64,000 bases of DNA. Origin: Lentzea albidocapillata. GTDB taxonomy: Bacteria > Actinomycetota > Actinomycetes > Mycobacteriales > Pseudonocardiaceae. The notes below the pieces were generated by a model. It worked only from the letters and a program-made list of their open reading frames with translations. It was not told the origin of the DNA and ran no database searches. A program made the position numbers and the translations under genes. Below, piece by piece: positions 11,285 through 19,662 of this stretch. The stretch is taken from contig NZ_JOEA01000021.1 of assembly GCF_000719115.1 (NCBI RefSeq), positions 105,219 to 169,218 of the forward strand. Direction: 5' to 3'. Each line of letters starts with the position of its first letter. Position 1 is the stretch's first letter.

Positions 11285-12805
11285 ATGGCCCGACACGTTC
11301 CGTACGACGATCCGGGGACGCCGGACGTCCGCTCGCCCTGGCGGTACCTGTGGTGGCTCGTGCTCGTGCAGCGCGGGCGGGTGCTCGCCGGGGCGTGGTG
11401 GGGCTCGCTGTCGATGTGCGGGCTGATCCTGCCGCCGTACCTCATCTCGCGGGCCGTCGAGGACGGTGTGCGGGGTGGTGACCGGGCCGCGTTGCTGTGG
11501 TGGTGCGGTGCTCTGCTCGCGGTGGCGGTGGGGCTGGCCCTCGTCTTCATCGCCCGGCACCGCACGATGACGTTGGTGCGAACCGATGCCGCGTTGCGCA
11601 CGGCGCAGATCGTCGTCCGGCACGTCACCCGGCTCGGCGGAGTGGTGCGGCGGAAGCTGTCCACAGGGGAGCTCACGTACCTGCAGAACGGTGACACGGC
11701 GCGGATCGCGCACGCGCTGACCAGTACCGGGCCCGGAGTGGGTGCCGTGGTGGCGTATGCGGCCACGGCGGTGTTGCTGGTGCGGATCTCGCCGCTGGTC
11801 GCAGTCGTGGTCTTGCTCGGCGTGCCCGTGCTCGCCGTGGTGACGGGGCCCGTCCTGCGGCGGTTGCACGCCGTGGAGGCCGAGTACCGGCAGCGGCAGG
11901 GGGAGCTGAGTTCGCGGGCCGGGGACATCGTGGGCGGGCTGCGGGTGTTGTCCGGGATCGGCGGGAAGCCGGCGTTCGAGGCGCGGTTCCGGACCCTGTC
12001 GCGGGAGGTTCTCGAAGACGGCTACCGGGTGTCGGCGTGGTTGAGCTGGGTGCAGGCGTTGACATGGGGTCTGCCCGCGTTGTTCCTCGCCGTGGTCACG
12101 TGGATCGTGGCGCGCATGGTGGTCGCCGGCGCCATCTCGATCGAGGAGATGGTCGCGGTCTACCTGTACGTCACGACGCTGACCGTGCCGGTCGCCTTCT
12201 TCATGGAAGGGGCGGATGCGATTCCCCGCGCGCTGGTGTCGGCGCGGCGAGTCATCGACGTTCTCCGGTTGCAGCCTGAGGAGAAGGACGCTGACGCGGA
12301 GCCGCTGGACGTGAAGACCGGTGCGTTGACCGTGGTCGTCTCGGCGAACGCGACGCTGGCGAGGGACGCCGTCGAACGGTTGCCGGGGGTGGTGGCGGAC
12401 AACGACGACTACCTGTTCGCGGGCACCGTGCGGGAGGCGGTGTCGGTGGCGGTGCACGGTGACCAAGAGCTGGACGAGGCGTTGTACGCGGCGGCCGCCA
12501 TGGACGTCGTGGAGGCGCTGCCGGACGGCCTCGACTCACGCCTGGAATCGCAGGGGCGCAACGTTTCCGGCGGTCAACGGCAACGGCTGCGGCTCGTGCG
12601 GGCGTTGCTGAGCGAACCGGAACTGCTCGTGCTGGTGGAGCCGACGTCCGCGCTCGACGCGGTGACCGAGGCCGCGGTGGCGAAGAGGGTGCGGGAGAGG
12701 CGGCTGGGGCGGACCACGGTCGTCGTGTCGTCCTCGCCGTTGTGGGCGGGCCAGGCGGATCAGGTCGTTCACTTAGGGTCTGTATCGCAGTCTGGTCCGC
12801 GATAG
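11285..12805 (+). CDS. ABC exporter half-transporter with degenerate nucleotide-binding domain
   Basis: A 506-residue type IV (ABCB-like) half-transporter: six membrane helices (to about residue 300) then a nucleotide-binding domain. The domain is shrunken and lacks a Walker A loop altogether. The Q-loop glutamine is replaced (VADNDDYLFAGTVRE), the Walker B aspartate is Val (LLVLVEPTSALD) and the H-loop histidine is replaced (VVVSSSPL). The ABC signature VSGGQ (427-431) is intact. It can therefore contribute only its signature face to an ATP site, which matches the partner gene downstream. The last nine residues (GSVSQSGPR) are encoded by an inserted element. Without it the frame would end LEETR and overlap the next gene's ATG. 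Confidence 0.87.
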   Translation: MARHVPYDDPGTPDVRSPWRYLWWLVLVQRGRVLAGAWWGSLSMCGLILPPYLISRAVEDGVRGGDRAALLWWCGALLAVAVGLALVFIARHRTMTLVRTDAALRTAQIVVRHVTRLGGVVRRKLSTGELTYLQNGDTARIAHALTSTGPGVGAVVAYAATAVLLVRISPLVAVVVLLGVPVLAVVTGPVLRRLHAVEAEYRQRQGELSSRAGDIVGGLRVLSGIGGKPAFEARFRTLSREVLEDGYRVSAWLSWVQALTWGLPALFLAVVTWIVARMVVAGAISIEEMVAVYLYVTTLTVPVAFFMEGADAIPRALVSARRVIDVLRLQPEEKDADAEPLDVKTGALTVVVSANATLARDAVERLPGVVADNDDYLFAGTVREAVSVAVHGDQELDEALYAAAAMDVVEALPDGLDSRLESQGRNVSGGQRQRLRLVRALLSEPELLVLVEPTSALDAVTEAAVAKRVRERRLGRTTVVVSSSPLWAGQADQVVHLGSVSQSGPR

Positions 12806-12937
12806 CCGGGCCCGAGGCGGTCCCTGGCGGCACGGCCGGACGACCCACATACAACACCGGTATGCGGGCCGTCCGGCCGCACCACCAGGAACCACCTCAA
12901 GCGCGACTCTCATCGAACCAGACTGCGATACAGACCC
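12776..12937. mobile_element. MITE-like palindromic element, 162 bp, with TA target duplication
   Basis: The ends are perfect inverted repeats of 21 bases (12776-12796 and 12917-12937), beginning GGGTCTGTATCGCAG and flanked on each side by TA (12774-12775, 12938-12939). Inside are a second strong palindrome (GGCCGGACGACCC 12834-12846 against GGGCCGTCCGGCC 12866-12878) and CATAC/GTATG around the centre, so the whole element can fold into one long hairpin. No transposase is encoded. TA duplication with such ends fits a non-autonomous relative of IS630/Tc1 or IS5-type elements. Joining the flanks restores an ATGA overlap between the two ABC genes. Confidence 0.85.
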
Positions 12938-12950
12938 TAGAGGAGACCCG

Positions 12951-14681
12951 ATGACCAGACTGCCGATCGCGGACCGCCGTCAGGTGCGGCAGGCGGCGGC
13001 GCGGCTGCTCCGGGGCGAACGGCGCGCGCTGGCCGTGGTGCTCGTGCTCACCGCGCTCTCGGCGTTGTCGGGGCTCGTCGGGCCGTATCTGCTAGGCAAG
13101 ATCGTCGGCGGGGTGGAGGCCGGTTCCCTCACACTGTCCACTGTGGACCAGCTCGCGCTCGGGGTGCTCGGTGCGGCCGCGCTGCACCTGGTGCTGGTGC
13201 GGTACAGCGCGTTGCGGGCGGCGAGGCTCGGCGAACGGTTCCTGGCCTCGTTGCGGGAGGAGGCGGTGACGCGCACGCTGGCGTTGCCCGCGCGAGTGGT
13301 CGACCGGCTTAGTACTGGCGACCTGCTGACCCGCGTGACGAGCGACGTCGGCACCGTCGGCCAGGCGTTGCGGGACAGCGTGCCCGAGGTGCTCGCGGGC
13401 GCCGTGCACCTCGTGGTCGTGTTCGTGGCGGTGTTTTGGCTGGATCCCGTGCTAGGCCTCGTTTCCCTGGCCGGGATGCCGTTCGTGGTGTGGGTGGTGC
13501 GCTGGTATCTCGCCCGTGCGCGCGACGCGTACCTCGCGGAGAGCGAGGCCAACGGCGACGTTGCGGAGATGTCCGCGGCGGTCGGCGAGGGCAGCCGGAC
13601 GATCGAGACGTACGGCCTGAGGGCCCGGATGGTGGCGGCGGCGGACGGCACCATCGCGCGGTCGTACCGGGCGCGGCTGAAGACGCTCGCGCTCAGGAAC
13701 GTGCTGTTCCCGGTGACCACCTTCGTGAACACCCTGCCGGCCGCGCTGGTACTGCTCGTCGGTGGCTTCTTCTACGCGGCCGACGGCGTGCGGATCGAGG
13801 TCGTCGTCACGGCGGTGTTGTGGGTGTGGCGGCTGGTCGAGCCGATGGACCGCATCCTGTTCTGGGTCGAGTTCCTTCAGCGCGGAGGCGCGTCGTTCGC
13901 GCGGATCGAGGGGATCGGGGCCCACGCCGAACCCGCGCCCGCCGTCCGCGAACCGGACAGCGACCGCATCGAGGTGAGTGGAGTTCATTACTCCTATGTG
14001 GACGGCCATGAGGTCCTGCACGGCGTCGACCTCGTGGTGCAGCCGGGAGAACGGCTGGCGATCGTCGGCGTCTCCGGCGCGGGCAAGTCGACGCTGGGCA
14101 GGTTGATCGCGGGCGTCGACCGGCCTGGGGAGGGTTCGGTGCTCGTCGGCGGGGTGTCCGTCGCGGACCTCGCGGCGGCGGGCGAGCAGCGGATCGTGCT
14201 GGTGACGCAAGAACATCACGTGTTCATCGGCTCGGTCAGGGAGAACCTCGCTATGGCGGCACCGGACGCTCCGGACGACCGGTTGCTCGAAGCGTTGCGC
14301 ACCGTCGGCGCGGGATGGTTCGAGGAGTTACCGGAAGGTCTGGACACGCTGCTCGGTGCGGGTGGCGTTGAGCTGGATCCCGCGCAGGCACAACAACTCG
14401 CGCTCGCACGCGTTGAGGTCGCCGATCCGCACACGCTGGTGCTCGACGAGGCGACGTCCTCGCTCGACCCGGCCACGGCCAGGCACGCCGAGCGCGCGAT
14501 CGCGGCCGTGCGGGAGAGACGCACGGTGATCGCGATCACGCACCGGTTGCAGACCGCGCGTGACGCCGACCGGATCGCGGTCGTCGACTCGGGCCGGATC
14601 GTGGAGTTGGGGTCCCACGACGACCTGGTGGCCAGGGACGGCACCTACGCGACGCTCTGGCGCTCCTGGCACGGTGCCTGA
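12951..14681 (+). CDS. ABC exporter half-transporter, catalytically competent partner
   Basis: A 576-residue type IV half-transporter with six N-terminal membrane helices and a complete nucleotide-binding domain. Walker A is GVSGAGKST (373-381), the Q-loop is VLVTQEHHVF, Walker B TLVLDEATSSLD and H-loop AITHRLQTA. The ABC signature is degenerate: LDPAQ at 475-479 replaces LSGGQ. Paired with the upstream protein, one complete composite site forms (this Walker A/B with the partner's VSGGQ) and the second is dead on both faces. GAGGAG at 12940-12945, just outside the inserted element, serves as ribosome binding site for ATG 12951. Substrate is unknown. Confidence 0.9.
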   Translation: MTRLPIADRRQVRQAAARLLRGERRALAVVLVLTALSALSGLVGPYLLGKIVGGVEAGSLTLSTVDQLALGVLGAAALHLVLVRYSALRAARLGERFLASLREEAVTRTLALPARVVDRLSTGDLLTRVTSDVGTVGQALRDSVPEVLAGAVHLVVVFVAVFWLDPVLGLVSLAGMPFVVWVVRWYLARARDAYLAESEANGDVAEMSAAVGEGSRTIETYGLRARMVAAADGTIARSYRARLKTLALRNVLFPVTTFVNTLPAALVLLVGGFFYAADGVRIEVVVTAVLWVWRLVEPMDRILFWVEFLQRGGASFARIEGIGAHAEPAPAVREPDSDRIEVSGVHYSYVDGHEVLHGVDLVVQPGERLAIVGVSGAGKSTLGRLIAGVDRPGEGSVLVGGVSVADLAAAGEQRIVLVTQEHHVFIGSVRENLAMAAPDAPDDRLLEALRTVGAGWFEELPEGLDTLLGAGGVELDPAQAQQLALARVEVADPHTLVLDEATSSLDPATARHAERAIAAVRERRTVIAITHRLQTARDADRIAVVDSGRIVELGSHDDLVARDGTYATLWRSWHGA

Positions 14682-15902
14682 TCAGGTCAGGGGAACCTGG
14701 ACCGAGTCGCCGTTCGGCCGTTCGACGGCCACCTCGGTCGTGCCCGCAGGTGCTATCCACACGTCCGGCCGCCGGTCCGGACCGATGCGTGCGCCGAACT
14801 CGGCCACGACAGTGCCCATGTCGCCGGGCAGCCTCACCCGTGCCGGCAGCGCCGCGGTCCTGTTCACCGCGCTGCCGGCCAGACCGCCGTCGAACGTGCC
14901 GTTCGCCCGGTAGATGGCGGCGTACGTCTCGCCGTTCGCCTCGAACACGGAGGCGAACCTGCCATCCGGCAGCCACGCCTGCACCTGCCACCTGCCCCAC
15001 TCGTAGTCGCGCACGACGTAGTCGAGCACTCCGGCCCTCTGCATGTCCCGGTGCGAGAGCATCGACTTCATCTGCGGGTGTTCGTCCTGGCGGTCCGTCG
15101 CCCAAACGTTCTCGGTCCAGCCGAGGCCGACGTGCGGCTGGAACGCGCCGGCCGGTCCGTAGTCCGGCTTCGCCATGAGCGGTTCGCTGATGAAGTCGTC
15201 GGCGGCGGGCTTGGTGCCGGACCGCACGAACACCGGCCGGTCCGCCTGCAGTGCGCTCACCACGGCCACGCCACCTCCGCTGGTCTCGGCCGCCTGCCAC
15301 TGCCGCGACAGCCGGCCGTCCCCGCCGCGTACCGGCCGCTGTGACCAGTAGACCGTCCGGCCGAGGCTCAGCACGACGTTCGTCGACTCGCTCGCGCCGA
15401 AGCGGTACAGCCCGCGCTCACGTTCACCGTCGAGGAGCACCTCGCGATCCACGACCTTGTTCACCGCGACCAGGCCGACGAGGGTCTTGGGCGTGGGTGT
15501 GCTCGCCACCCGGACTGGTTGCAAGATCAGTGCCGCGGGGCCGTCCGGCGTGCTGCCCGCCCAGAAGACGCGTGCGGGAGCCGAGAAGTCCGTGATGCGC
15601 TCCGGTGCCTCCTGTGTGCTTTGCCACACCTGCAGTGCGTGCTCGACGTCCTTCTGGCTGGACGCCAGGTCGCCACTCGTCGCGGCCGTCAGTCGCGGAT
15701 CGCGGGTGGTGAAGTCGCCGTGCTCGTCGGAACGGGTCACCACCACCCCCGCCGTCACTCCGGCGAGTAGCGCCACTGCCGCGGTCACCGCCACCAGCTT
15801 GCGTGTGTGCCTGCGTCGTCCCCCGGCCATCACGTCCCCCACGAATCCCGGCCGCACGTCGAGTTCCGCCGTGGCGGCCTCCATTGCCTGCTTCAACTCC
15901 AC
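14682..15902 (-). CDS. Single-span membrane protein, probable partner/anti-sigma of the adjacent SigE-family sigma factor
   Basis: 406 residues: a short cytoplasmic segment, a positively charged RRRHTRK stretch and one membrane helix (LVAVTAAVALLAGVTAGVVV, about residues 36-55), then a large extracytoplasmic domain of unknown fold. It starts (GTG 15902) inside the last codons of the sigma-factor gene, overlapping by ten bases, so the two are co-translated. Many actinobacterial SigE-family sigma genes are followed by such a single-span protein, and an anti-sigma or signal-sensing role is inferred from that arrangement. No ZAS zinc motif (HxxxCxxC) is present. The gene abuts the ABC exporter gene tail to tail. 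Confidence 0.65.
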   Translation of the reverse strand: MELKQAMEAATAELDVRPGFVGDVMAGGRRRHTRKLVAVTAAVALLAGVTAGVVVTRSDEHGDFTTRDPRLTAATSGDLASSQKDVEHALQVWQSTQEAPERITDFSAPARVFWAGSTPDGPAALILQPVRVASTPTPKTLVGLVAVNKVVDREVLLDGERERGLYRFGASESTNVVLSLGRTVYWSQRPVRGGDGRLSRQWQAAETSGGGVAVVSALQADRPVFVRSGTKPAADDFISEPLMAKPDYGPAGAFQPHVGLGWTENVWATDRQDEHPQMKSMLSHRDMQRAGVLDYVVRDYEWGRWQVQAWLPDGRFASVFEANGETYAAIYRANGTFDGGLAGSAVNRTAALPARVRLPGDMGTVVAEFGARIGPDRRPDVWIAPAGTTEVAVERPNGDSVQVPLT

Positions 15903-16381
15903 GTCAGCACCTGCTCACCCATCAGTTCGCGCATGCGGGCGAGGCCGCGCGAGGTCTGGCTCTTCACCGTGCCGACGCCGCATCCGAGTGCACGCGCGGT
16001 CTCCGCCTCACTGAGGTCGTCGAAGAACCGCAGCACCAGAACGGCGCGCATCTTCTTCGGCAACTGCGCCAACGCACGCACCACGCTGTCTGCGTCCACG
16101 ACCTGTTGCTCGTGTCCGTGCGCAGTAGGTACCGCCCCCAGTTCCAGCGGTGCCTCCGGTTTGCGGGAACGCCGGCGCCAGCGGTTCGCGGCCGCGTTGG
16201 CCAGCGCGGCGCGTGCGTACGCTTCAGGTGAGGACCTGATCCGGTGCCACTTGCCGTACATGCTCATGAGGACGTCCTGCAGAATGTCCTCAGCGGCGCC
16301 TTTGTCGCCACCGCACAGCAGGTAGGCGGTGCGCAACAGTGCCTGCGACCGCAACGCCACGAAGTCCTCGAAGTCCTGCAT
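15893..16381 (-). CDS. SigE-family ECF RNA polymerase sigma factor
   Basis: A 162-residue group 4 sigma factor. Region 2 starts [20 protein letters not shown] and includes [17 protein letters not shown]. Region 4 includes [44 protein letters not shown] with its helix-turn-helix. Length and layout match the SigE family of short actinobacterial sigma factors. ATG 16381 is preceded by AAGGGGGG. It is transcribed away from atpC and is the last gene of the block between atpD and atpC, leaving 106 bases for two divergent promoters. Confidence 0.9.
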   Translation of the reverse strand: MQDFEDFVALRSQALLRTAYLLCGGDKGAAEDILQDVLMSMYGKWHRIRSSPEAYARAALANAAANRWRRRSRKPEAPLELGAVPTAHGHEQQVVDADSVVRALAQLPKKMRAVLVLRFFDDLSEAETARALGCGVGTVKSQTSRGLARMRELMGEQVLTWS

Positions 16382-16487
16382 GTCCCCCCTTCGGCGGTCG
16401 TCGAAGGTACTGACACCGGGCGGGGCGGCAAGGTTGTCAGGCGACCGTTTAGACTCAGTTCGACTCCAGACGACGAGGGAGATACGC

Positions 16488-16853
16488 GTGGCCGAGATGA
16501 CCGTTGAACTGGTCGCCGTTGAACGCCGTTTGTGGTCCGGTAAGGCCACCTCTGTTTCGGCGCAGACCACCGAGGGCGAGATCGGCATCCTGCCCGGTCA
16601 CGAGCCCGTGCTCGGCCAGCTGGTCGAGGGTGGAGTGGTGCGCGTGCGCACGACGGACGGTGGCCTTGTCACCGCCGCTGTGCATGGTGGCTTCCTGTCC
16701 GTGACCGGCTCCGGCGTATCGATTCTCGCCGAGGACGCCGAGCTCGCGGGCGAGATCGACGTGAACGCGGCGCGCACGGCGCTGCAGGACGCGGACGACG
16801 CAGAGCGCGCACGAGCGGCAGCGCGCGTGCGGGCCGTGGAACAGTCGGCCTGA
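16488..16853 (+). CDS. atpC: F0F1 ATP synthase subunit epsilon, detached from the main atp operon
   Basis: 121 residues: the N-terminal beta-barrel ([37 protein letters not shown]) and a C-terminal helical hairpin ([26 protein letters not shown]). It links the rotor to F1 and restrains hydrolysis. GTG 16488 has GAGGGAG five bases upstream, and ATG 16497 is a second option. The gene lies 6.5 kb from atpD behind a terminator and seven unrelated features, one of them convergent, so separate transcription is required. TAGACT at 16450-16455 is a plausible minus-10 element at a suitable distance, but I see no convincing minus-35. Confidence 0.96.
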   Translation: MAEMTVELVAVERRLWSGKATSVSAQTTEGEIGILPGHEPVLGQLVEGGVVRVRTTDGGLVTAAVHGGFLSVTGSGVSILAEDAELAGEIDVNAARTALQDADDAERARAAARVRAVEQSA

Positions 16854-16875
16854 GACCGGGCACGAGGCCGCAGCC

Positions 16876-17307
16876 GTGGGGATCACCGAGAGTGCCGGCC
16901 TGATCCTTCTTGGGGTGGCGATCGTCATCACGTACTTCGCCTGGCGCCGCATCCGGCTGCTGCGTGAGGGTGGTGTGCACGTCGCCCTGCGCAGCCAGTT
17001 CGACGATCGTGGGCGTGGCTGGCACCTGGGCGTAGGGCACTACCGGGGCGACTCGTTCGCCTGGTTCCGGGTGCTTTCGCTCGGGTCCGGGCCGAACGAG
17101 CTGATCTCCCGGGACGGGCTCGAGATCGATGCCCGGCGAGAGCCGACCGGGCCTGAGGCCTATGCCATGCCGGTGGGCGCGATTGTGCTGCGATGCCGGT
17201 CCGCCTCGGGTGAGGTGGAGATCGCGATGGGGCCGGATGCTCTTACCGGGTTCCTGTCCTGGCTCGAGTCTTCGCCTCCGGGGCGATCGATTCCCTGGGC
17301 TTCTTGA
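16876..17307 (+). CDS. DUF2550 family membrane-anchored protein
   Basis: 143 residues with one N-terminal membrane helix (AGLILLGVAIVITYFAW), then a beta-rich cytoplasmic domain containing GRGWHLGVGHYRGDSFAWFRV, typical of DUF2550. This family is found just downstream of atpC across actinobacteria. Its role is unknown. Its position here confirms that the atpC end of the ancestral cluster has moved as a unit (atpC-DUF2550-adenosyltransferase-murA). Confidence 0.88.
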   Translation: MGITESAGLILLGVAIVITYFAWRRIRLLREGGVHVALRSQFDDRGRGWHLGVGHYRGDSFAWFRVLSLGSGPNELISRDGLEIDARREPTGPEAYAMPVGAIVLRCRSASGEVEIAMGPDALTGFLSWLESSPPGRSIPWAS

Positions 17308-17316
17308 GATTGTGCG

Positions 17317-17352
17317 AACGACCCGTCGGGGGTTTCCCCGGCGGGTCGTTTT
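17317..17352. terminator. Hairpin terminator between DUF2550 and the cobalamin adenosyltransferase gene
   Basis: AACGACCCGTCGGGG (17317-17331) pairs with CCCCGGCGGGTCGTT (17336-17350), with one T-G wobble and a short loop, then TT. It lies between convergent genes and can serve both directions. Confidence 0.82.
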
Positions 17353-17408
17353 GCTTTGGCGCGCGAGAGGTCGCCTGGTTCTCGCGTCGCGACAGAACTG
17401 AGCGTGCG

Positions 17409-17981
17409 TCAGGCGTTCTCGCCCGGCTGCCACAGGACGTCGCCGTCCGGGTTGGCCACGCGAGCCAGGATGAACAGCAGGTCCGAGAGCCGGTTCAGGT
17501 ACTTGGCCGTGAGGACGTTCGTGTGCTCGGCGTCCTCTTCGATCAGTGACCACGTGCGCCGTTCCGCGCGGCGGGCGATGGTGCGTGCCTGGTGCAGCAG
17601 GGCTGCTCCTGGCGTGCCCCCGTTCAGGATGAACGAGTCGAGCTTGCCCAGGCGTTCGTTGAACGTGTCGCAGTAGGTCTCCAGGCGGTCCACGTAGGCC
17701 TGGGTGACGCGCAGGGGTGGGTACTTCGGGTCCGGGGTGATCGGGGTGCAGAGGTCCGCTCCGACGTCGAAGAGGTCGTTCTGCACCTTGCGCACCACCT
17801 CGAAGACGTCTGGTGCCAGTTGGCCGAGCGCCAGGGCCACGCCGAGGGACGCGTTCGTTTCGTCCACGTCCGCGTAGGCCTCGATGCGTGGTGAGGTCTT
17901 GGGGACGCGGGAGAAGTCGCCGAGGCCGGTCGTACCGTCGTCGCCGACCCGCGTGTAGATCTTGGTGAGATGTACCGCCAT
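17409..17981 (-). CDS. Cob(I)alamin adenosyltransferase, PduO type
   Basis: A 190-residue trimeric ATP:corrinoid adenosyltransferase that makes coenzyme B12. Family features: N-terminal KIYTRVGDDGTTGLGDFSRV, ARTIARRAERRTWSL in the middle helices, and the C-terminal LNRLSDLLFILARVAN. ATG 17981 gives the usual N-terminus. A longer form would overlap the murA promoter region. Its product is the cofactor of the mutase encoded at 19.7 kb, though this gene order is also conserved in genomes that lack that mutase. Confidence 0.92.
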   Translation of the reverse strand: MAVHLTKIYTRVGDDGTTGLGDFSRVPKTSPRIEAYADVDETNASLGVALALGQLAPDVFEVVRKVQNDLFDVGADLCTPITPDPKYPPLRVTQAYVDRLETYCDTFNERLGKLDSFILNGGTPGAALLHQARTIARRAERRTWSLIEEDAEHTNVLTAKYLNRLSDLLFILARVANPDGDVLWQPGENA

Positions 17982-18016
17982 GGCTGGCACTTTAGAGCCG
18001 TACGTAGGATTGCCGC

Positions 18017-19282
18017 GTGAGCGAGCATTTCCGGGTACACGGTGGCGCAAGGCTGGTCGGCGAAGTTGATGTCGTCGGCGCCAAGAACAGCGTGCTCAAG
18101 CTGATGGCCGCAGCCCTGCTGGCCGAGGGCACCACGACCATCACCAACTGCCCGGACATCCTCGACGTGCCGCTGATGGCGGACGCGCTGCGGAGTCTCG
18201 GGTGCGAGGTCGAGCTCGAAGGTGACGTGGCGAGGATCACCACGCCCGCCGAGCTGAGCCATCGGGCTGATTCCGAGGCCATGGGCAAGCTGCGCGCGAG
18301 CATCTGTGTGCTCGGGCCGCTGGTCGGGCGGTGCAAGCGCGCGGTCGTGGCGTTGCCCGGCGGTGACGCGATCGGTTCGCGGCCGTTGGACATGCACCAG
18401 AGCGGGCTCGAGAAGCTCGGTGCGCGGACGTGGATCGAACACGGCTGCATCGTCGCCGAGGCCGAGGGGCTGCACGGCACGCAGATCTGGCTCGACTTCC
18501 CGAGCATGGGCGCGACCGAGAACATCCTGATGGCGGCCGTGCTGGCCACCGGGACGACGGTCATCGACAACGCCGCTCGTGAGCCCGAGATCGTCGACCT
18601 CTGCCTGATGCTCAACCAGATGGGCGCGAAGGTCGAGGGCGCCGGCACGTCCACCCTCACCGTCCACGGCGTGACCGAGCTCAAGCCGACCGAGCACCGG
18701 GTCATCGGTGACCGGATCGTGGGTGCGACCTGGGGTTTCGCCGCCGTCATGACGCGTGGCGACGTGCGGGTGCGCGGTGTGAACCCGCACCACCTCGACC
18801 TGGTGCTGGAGAAGCTGCGCATGGCGGGCGCCGAGGTCACCGTCTACGAGGGTGAGGACGAGGGGTTCCGCGTCGTCATGGAGGGGCGGCCCAAGGCGGT
18901 CGACTTCGTGACGCTGCCGTATCCGGGGTTCGCCACGGACAACCAGCCGTTCGCGATCGCGCTGTCCACGGTCTCCGAGGGCACCGCGATGATCACCGAA
19001 AACCTGTTCGAGTCACGGTTCCGGTTCATCGACGAGATGATCAGGCTCGGGGCCGACGCGCGCACGGACGGTCATCACGCCGTGATCCGCGGGATCGAGA
19101 AGCTGTCCAGCGCGCCGGTGTGGGCGTCGGACATCCGCGCTGGTGCGGGGCTTGTTCTCGCCGGTCTGTGCGCTGACGGTGCCACCGAGGTCTACGAGAT
19201 CTTCCACATCGAGCGCGGTTACCCCGGGTTCGTGGAGAACCTCCGCAAGCTGGGTGCCGACGTGGAGCGCGTCAGCTCCTGA
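18017..19282 (+). CDS. murA: UDP-N-acetylglucosamine 1-carboxyvinyltransferase, Asp-type active site
   Basis: The 421-residue enzyme that transfers enolpyruvate from PEP to UDP-GlcNAc in the first committed step of peptidoglycan synthesis. The twofold inside-out barrel fold is recognisable from [20 protein letters not shown] at the N-terminus. The catalytic loop reads [15 protein letters not shown], with D117 where most bacteria have the cysteine that fosfomycin alkylates. The same substitution is found in mycobacterial MurA and predicts intrinsic fosfomycin insensitivity. GTG 18017 start. The stop overlaps the convergent gene by eleven bases. Confidence 0.96.
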   Translation: MSEHFRVHGGARLVGEVDVVGAKNSVLKLMAAALLAEGTTTITNCPDILDVPLMADALRSLGCEVELEGDVARITTPAELSHRADSEAMGKLRASICVLGPLVGRCKRAVVALPGGDAIGSRPLDMHQSGLEKLGARTWIEHGCIVAEAEGLHGTQIWLDFPSMGATENILMAAVLATGTTVIDNAAREPEIVDLCLMLNQMGAKVEGAGTSTLTVHGVTELKPTEHRVIGDRIVGATWGFAAVMTRGDVRVRGVNPHHLDLVLEKLRMAGAEVTVYEGEDEGFRVVMEGRPKAVDFVTLPYPGFATDNQPFAIALSTVSEGTAMITENLFESRFRFIDEMIRLGADARTDGHHAVIRGIEKLSSAPVWASDIRAGAGLVLAGLCADGATEVYEIFHIERGYPGFVENLRKLGADVERVSS

Positions 19283-19559
19283 GCACCAGCTGCGCGTTCG
19301 GGACGTCCGCCGGGAACACCATCACCCGGTAGGGCGCGTGTCGCGAGCGCGTGGCACGCACCCCGTTCCGCTTCAGCTTCTGCACCAGGACGTTCGCGGC
19401 TTCCTCTGTCGGGACGACCGCGACCTCGCTCAGCAACCCGAAGTCCGTGCCGTCCAGATCCGGCACGGGCCGTTTGTCGTTGCCCGCGAAGTACCTCAGC
19501 ACCAGAGCCAGCAAGCCGAGAACCGCGAAGACGATCCCGGTCTGGTAGAAGCCCGTCAC
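19272..19559 (-). CDS. Small membrane-anchored protein, DUF2007-like
   Basis: 95 residues: an N-terminal membrane helix ([19 protein letters not shown]) and a small alpha/beta domain with [20 protein letters not shown] and [17 protein letters not shown], resembling the DUF2007 putative signal-transducing fold. GTG 19559 follows GAAGAGG. It is divergent from the mutase gene and convergent with murA. Function unknown. Confidence 0.7.
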   Translation of the reverse strand: MTGFYQTGIVFAVLGLLALVLRYFAGNDKRPVPDLDGTDFGLLSEVAVVPTEEAANVLVQKLKRNGVRATRSRHAPYRVMVFPADVPNAQLVLRS

Positions 19560-19617
19560 CTCTTCATCATGCTCCCAGCGGTCACGATTCAGTGAGCAAT
19601 CGCACGCGCAGCAATGG

Positions 19618-19631
19618 TTACCGGCCAGTAC
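19618..19631. promoter_or_regulatory. Candidate operator (TTACTNNNNAGTAA-like) upstream of the mutase gene
   Basis: TTACCGGCCAGTAC matches eight of the ten defined positions of the perfect palindrome found upstream of ccr. It ends 31 bases before the mutase start codon. Related sites precede ccr, mce/phaA, the 3-hydroxyacyl-CoA dehydrogenase and the aldehyde dehydrogenase. Function as a repressor site is inferred. Confidence 0.5.
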
Positions 19632-19662
19632 CCTCCTGAGAACGACGATGTGGGAGGTTGCT

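Noticed and set aside
9937..12466. Minus-strand frames across the MFS and first ABC gene
   Set aside because: Mirror-image low-complexity translations with no ribosome binding sites. The plus-strand genes have motifs throughout.
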